Origin: PXRE01 sp964435625
Lineage (GTDB): Archaea; Halobacteriota; Halobacteria; Halobacteriales; PXRE01
DNA: 48,434 bases
Direction: 5' to 3'
Assembly (NCBI GenBank): GCA_964435625.1
Contig: CAYTAG010000002.1
Span: 1 to 48,434, forward strand
Part shown: positions 48,130 to 48,434 of the stretch, piece after piece
Layout of the letters: each line of letters begins with the position of its first letter
Position numbering within the stretch: position 1 is the first letter of the stretch
Notes under the pieces: generated by a model
Told to the model about the DNA's origin: nothing
What the model saw: the letters and a program-made list of their open reading frames with translations, nothing else
Database searches by the model: none
Position numbers and translations under genes: made by a program

Positions 48130-48434
48130 TCAGGCCCGCTTCGGTTCGGGGTCGGCGCCGACGGGGTGGTAGTCCCAGAAGCCCCCGGCGCGCATCGCCG
48201 CCCCGACCGCCCGGTGGAACGCGAGGACGTCCTCGAACTCCTCGGCGTCGACGTGCTCGAAGACGTCGGCGACGCTGACGACCCGCCGGTAGTTGATCCG
48301 GACCGGATGGTCACCGTACTCCTCGACGAACTCCGCGGCCGACAGCGGGAACTCGGCGTCCTCGACCTTCTTGGCGATTATCGCCATGCCGTACTTGCGC
48401 ATCCCCTCGCTGCCCTCCTCGCCGTCGGGATCGT
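48130..48434 (-). CDS. DUF5785-like haloarchaeal protein, 5' end outside window
   Basis: The frame is open to the window end: DPDGEEGSEGMRKYGMAIIAKKVED, then FPLSAAEFVEEYGDHPVRINYRRVVSVADVFEHVD and AAMRAGGFWDYHPVGADPEPKRA. I recognise the pattern of a small conserved haloarchaeal protein (DUF5785), whose start would be a few codons beyond base 48434. The function is unknown. The ATG at 48402 is probably internal, because the residues before it also match the family. It is convergent with udk. Confidence 0.8.
   Translation of the reverse strand, partial: DPDGEEGSEGMRKYGMAIIAKKVEDAEFPLSAAEFVEEYGDHPVRINYRRVVSVADVFEHVDAEEFEDVLAFHRAVGAAMRAGGFWDYHPVGADPEPKRA

Noticed and set aside
1..48434. CRISPR array, rRNA, origin of replication or prophage structural genes
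   Set aside because: No regularly spaced repeats, rRNA-like sequence, orc1/cdc6 gene or capsid/terminase-like protein was found in reading the window.

Overview
The window is chromosomal DNA of a halophilic archaeon (class Halobacteria). The proteins are strongly acidic, the core regions are GC-rich, exported proteins carry Tat-type leaders with lipoboxes, and many genes are leaderless with a TATA box about 25-30 bases before the start codon. Family-level markers agree: an archaeal-type MAT, GTP cyclohydrolase III, a haloarchaeal RNA polymerase epsilon-like protein and a haloarchaeal DUF5785-like protein. I cannot name the genus from sequence alone.

Layout. (a) 1-9.0 kb is core-like and GC-rich: RNA polymerase epsilon-like protein (partial), a soluble chemoreceptor-like coiled-coil protein, a CocE/NonD hydrolase, an NCS2 nucleobase permease, a small membrane protein, MoeA, two small unknown proteins and a receiver-PAS-PAS response regulator. 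(b) 9.3-35.1 kb is accessory. It has lower and uneven GC, long gaps with decayed sequence, transposase relics and mostly single genes with their own promoters. It starts with a possible caspase-fold/zinc-ribbon protein and a MATE exporter. It continues with a sugar-phosphate-isomerase/oxidoreductase pair, an extra S-adenosylmethionine synthetase, an NMN-adenylyltransferase-like protein paired with a SelD-like PurM-fold protein, a DHH phosphoesterase, an HPr-kinase-like protein divergent from a variant adenylate kinase, a methyltransferase-glycosyltransferase pair, a shikimate dehydrogenase, a GNAT, a 21-residue peptide gene with a perfect Shine-Dalgarno sequence, a hydrolase, an ABC-2 exporter, a phosphoribosyltransferase and an SAH/MTA deaminase. 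A frameshifted IS630-type element and a duplicated tRNA T-arm fragment sit at its right edge, beside tRNA-Thr(UGU). (c) 35.2-48.4 kb is core-like again: GNAT-pgk, a complete branched-chain amino acid (or amide/urea) ABC transporter with its binding protein convergent, a CBS/zinc-ribbon protein, GTP cyclohydrolase III, a peptide-type ABC binding protein, a PAP2 membrane protein, a stand-alone Lrp/AsnC ligand domain, uridine kinase and a DUF5785-like protein.

How the genes may work together. The most interesting reading of the accessory region is a small-molecule pathway built around ATP and SAM. MAT would make SAM. A methyltransferase and a neighbouring glycosyltransferase could decorate a product. 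An SAH/MTA-type deaminase would dispose of the spent nucleoside. The adenylate-kinase-like protein, the SelD-like protein, the NMNAT-like nucleotidyltransferase and the DHH protein all belong to families acting on ATP, AMP or pyrophosphate. Several depart from canonical active sites: the adenylate kinase P-loop has Leu and Ile for Pro and Thr, and the DHH protein has Tyr and Asn at two of the six expected metal-ligand positions. This points to changed substrates. The product is unknown and the linkage is inference from co-location. Putative operator palindromes lie in front of the caspase-like gene, the permease, the transporter binding protein and the 21-residue peptide gene.
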